Shown: positions 63,351-64,000 of the stretch, piece after piece
Numbering within the stretch: position 1 is the stretch's first letter
Layout of the letters: each line of letters opens with the position of its first letter
From: Trichobilharzia regenti
Taxonomy: Eukaryota; Platyhelminthes; Trematoda; Strigeidida; Schistosomatidae
NCBI GenBank assembly: GCA_944472135.2
Contig: OX235264.1
Coordinates: 97,536,319-97,600,318, forward strand
Length of the DNA stretch: 64,000 nt
Direction: 5' to 3'
Notes under the pieces: generated by a model
The model's input: the letters and a program-made list of their open reading frames with translations, nothing else
Databases searched by the model: none
What the model was told of the DNA's origin: nothing
Position numbers and translations under genes: made by a program

Positions 63351-64000
63351 TTATAGACTTTGGAGGTACTTTCATATATATGTATATAAATACACTCACT
63401 GTCTGAACCAGGCCATATAGTTATTGAATTGTACAGTTGTCCTCCAGGTTGCGCGGGAAAATCGAATTCGACTACGACAACCAACCAATATTGAGGTAAG
63501 CACAACGTTTACAAGGAATTGAAGGCTGTTTTAGAAAAGTTAAAGTGCTAAGGTGAATCATTAAAGTGTAATGAAATAAGTAAGTGCAATATATCATTAA
63601 TAAACGCATTCATAAAGAAATACAGTTGGAAACTAATTAATCCCTAGGCTGACAACGTTCATTTGCAATGTATAATGCTACCTATATAGGTCTTACTATC
63701 ATGATGTCCACTTTTGGCTTTAATACAATTATTTTCAAGCCAGTTGTTTTTATTTCATGCCCTTTTGCCTATTCGGTGCACAACCGTACCCTGCAGAGAA
63801 TAGGAATAGGATAAGTCGAATCGAATTCATAAAGGGCTATAAAATGTTAGGTTTAATGGAATATAATGAGGACCAAGCAAAGATGTTATTATAAAATGAA
63901 TGAGATAAGACAATGTGAAGTGGTACTTAAAGATCCGACAATGGACAGCAAGTTAATTTATAAGATGCCCCATAAATCTGTGCAGAGCCCATGTGGTAGC
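63351..64000. other. right flank, no feature recognised
   Basis: AT-rich sequence with a short (TA)n near 63372-63388. I see no coding sequence or named repeat to the end of the window. Confidence 0.4.

Overview
The window is eukaryotic genomic DNA, most likely from a blood fluke (Schistosoma or a close schistosomatid). The pointers are the AT-rich repeat-laden sequence, a hammerhead-bearing SINE head resembling schistosome SM-alpha, RTE-, CR1- and Penelope-type retroelements, BEL/Pao and CsRn1-clade LTR elements, and a conserved animal MEF2 gene with a very long intron. I see no operon, prokaryotic promoter or CRISPR. Retroelement family names are assigned by motif recognition only.

Host gene. 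The only host protein-coding gene I can support is the 5' part of MEF2 on the minus strand. Exon 1 (19333-19386) encodes the first 18 residues of the MADS box. Exon 2 (6897-7100) encodes the next 68 residues, completing the MADS box and MEF2 domain. Both have clean GT/AG junctions. Intron 1 is 12,232 bp and almost wholly made of retroelements; the next exon lies outside the window or is not recognisable in 1-6896.

Region 1-19 kb (MEF2 introns 1 and 2). Nested non-LTR elements dominate. Three non-LTR families recur. Family A is RTE/SR2-like with a (CAGA)n tail. Family B is an RTE-like endonuclease plus RT element with an (AAT)n tail. Penelope-like elements carry a GIY-YIG endonuclease. At 10.2-15.45 kb a minus-strand Penelope relic is split by a family B element, which is itself split by two family A copies, with target-site duplications at each level. 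At 15.9-18.1 kb a Penelope copy is bounded by inverted repeats of about 105 bp.

Region 19-31.7 kb. Upstream of MEF2 there are microsatellites, a 0.57-kb foldback of two tRNA-derived SINEs (21.2-21.8 kb), a near full-length minus-strand RTE element of a third family C (22.0-25.8 kb), and scattered fragments of families A and B. Some stretches remain unidentified.

Region 31.8-51.8 kb. A large inverted repeat has arms of about 4.44 kb of shared sequence, near-identical by eye, around a 4.0-kb spacer holding a decayed CR1-type element. After the duplication, arm 1 received a gag-only BEL/Pao element (35794-39755, TSD ATATA). Arm 2 received an internally deleted CsRn1-clade Ty3 element (46485 to about 49665). 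Each arm still shows the other's empty site.

Region 51.8-64 kb. There is a solo LTR of the same BEL/Pao family (52059-52416, TSD CGTAT), then a plus-strand CR1-type element with a 610-codon RT ORF (54603-56435). Next is a minus-strand CR1-type copy (57.6-63.35 kb) split by a second gag-only BEL/Pao element (57992-61959, TSD CTCAT). The gag-only BEL/Pao family, with an open gag, no pol and a conserved 192-bp tandem repeat, is the strongest candidate for something undescribed.
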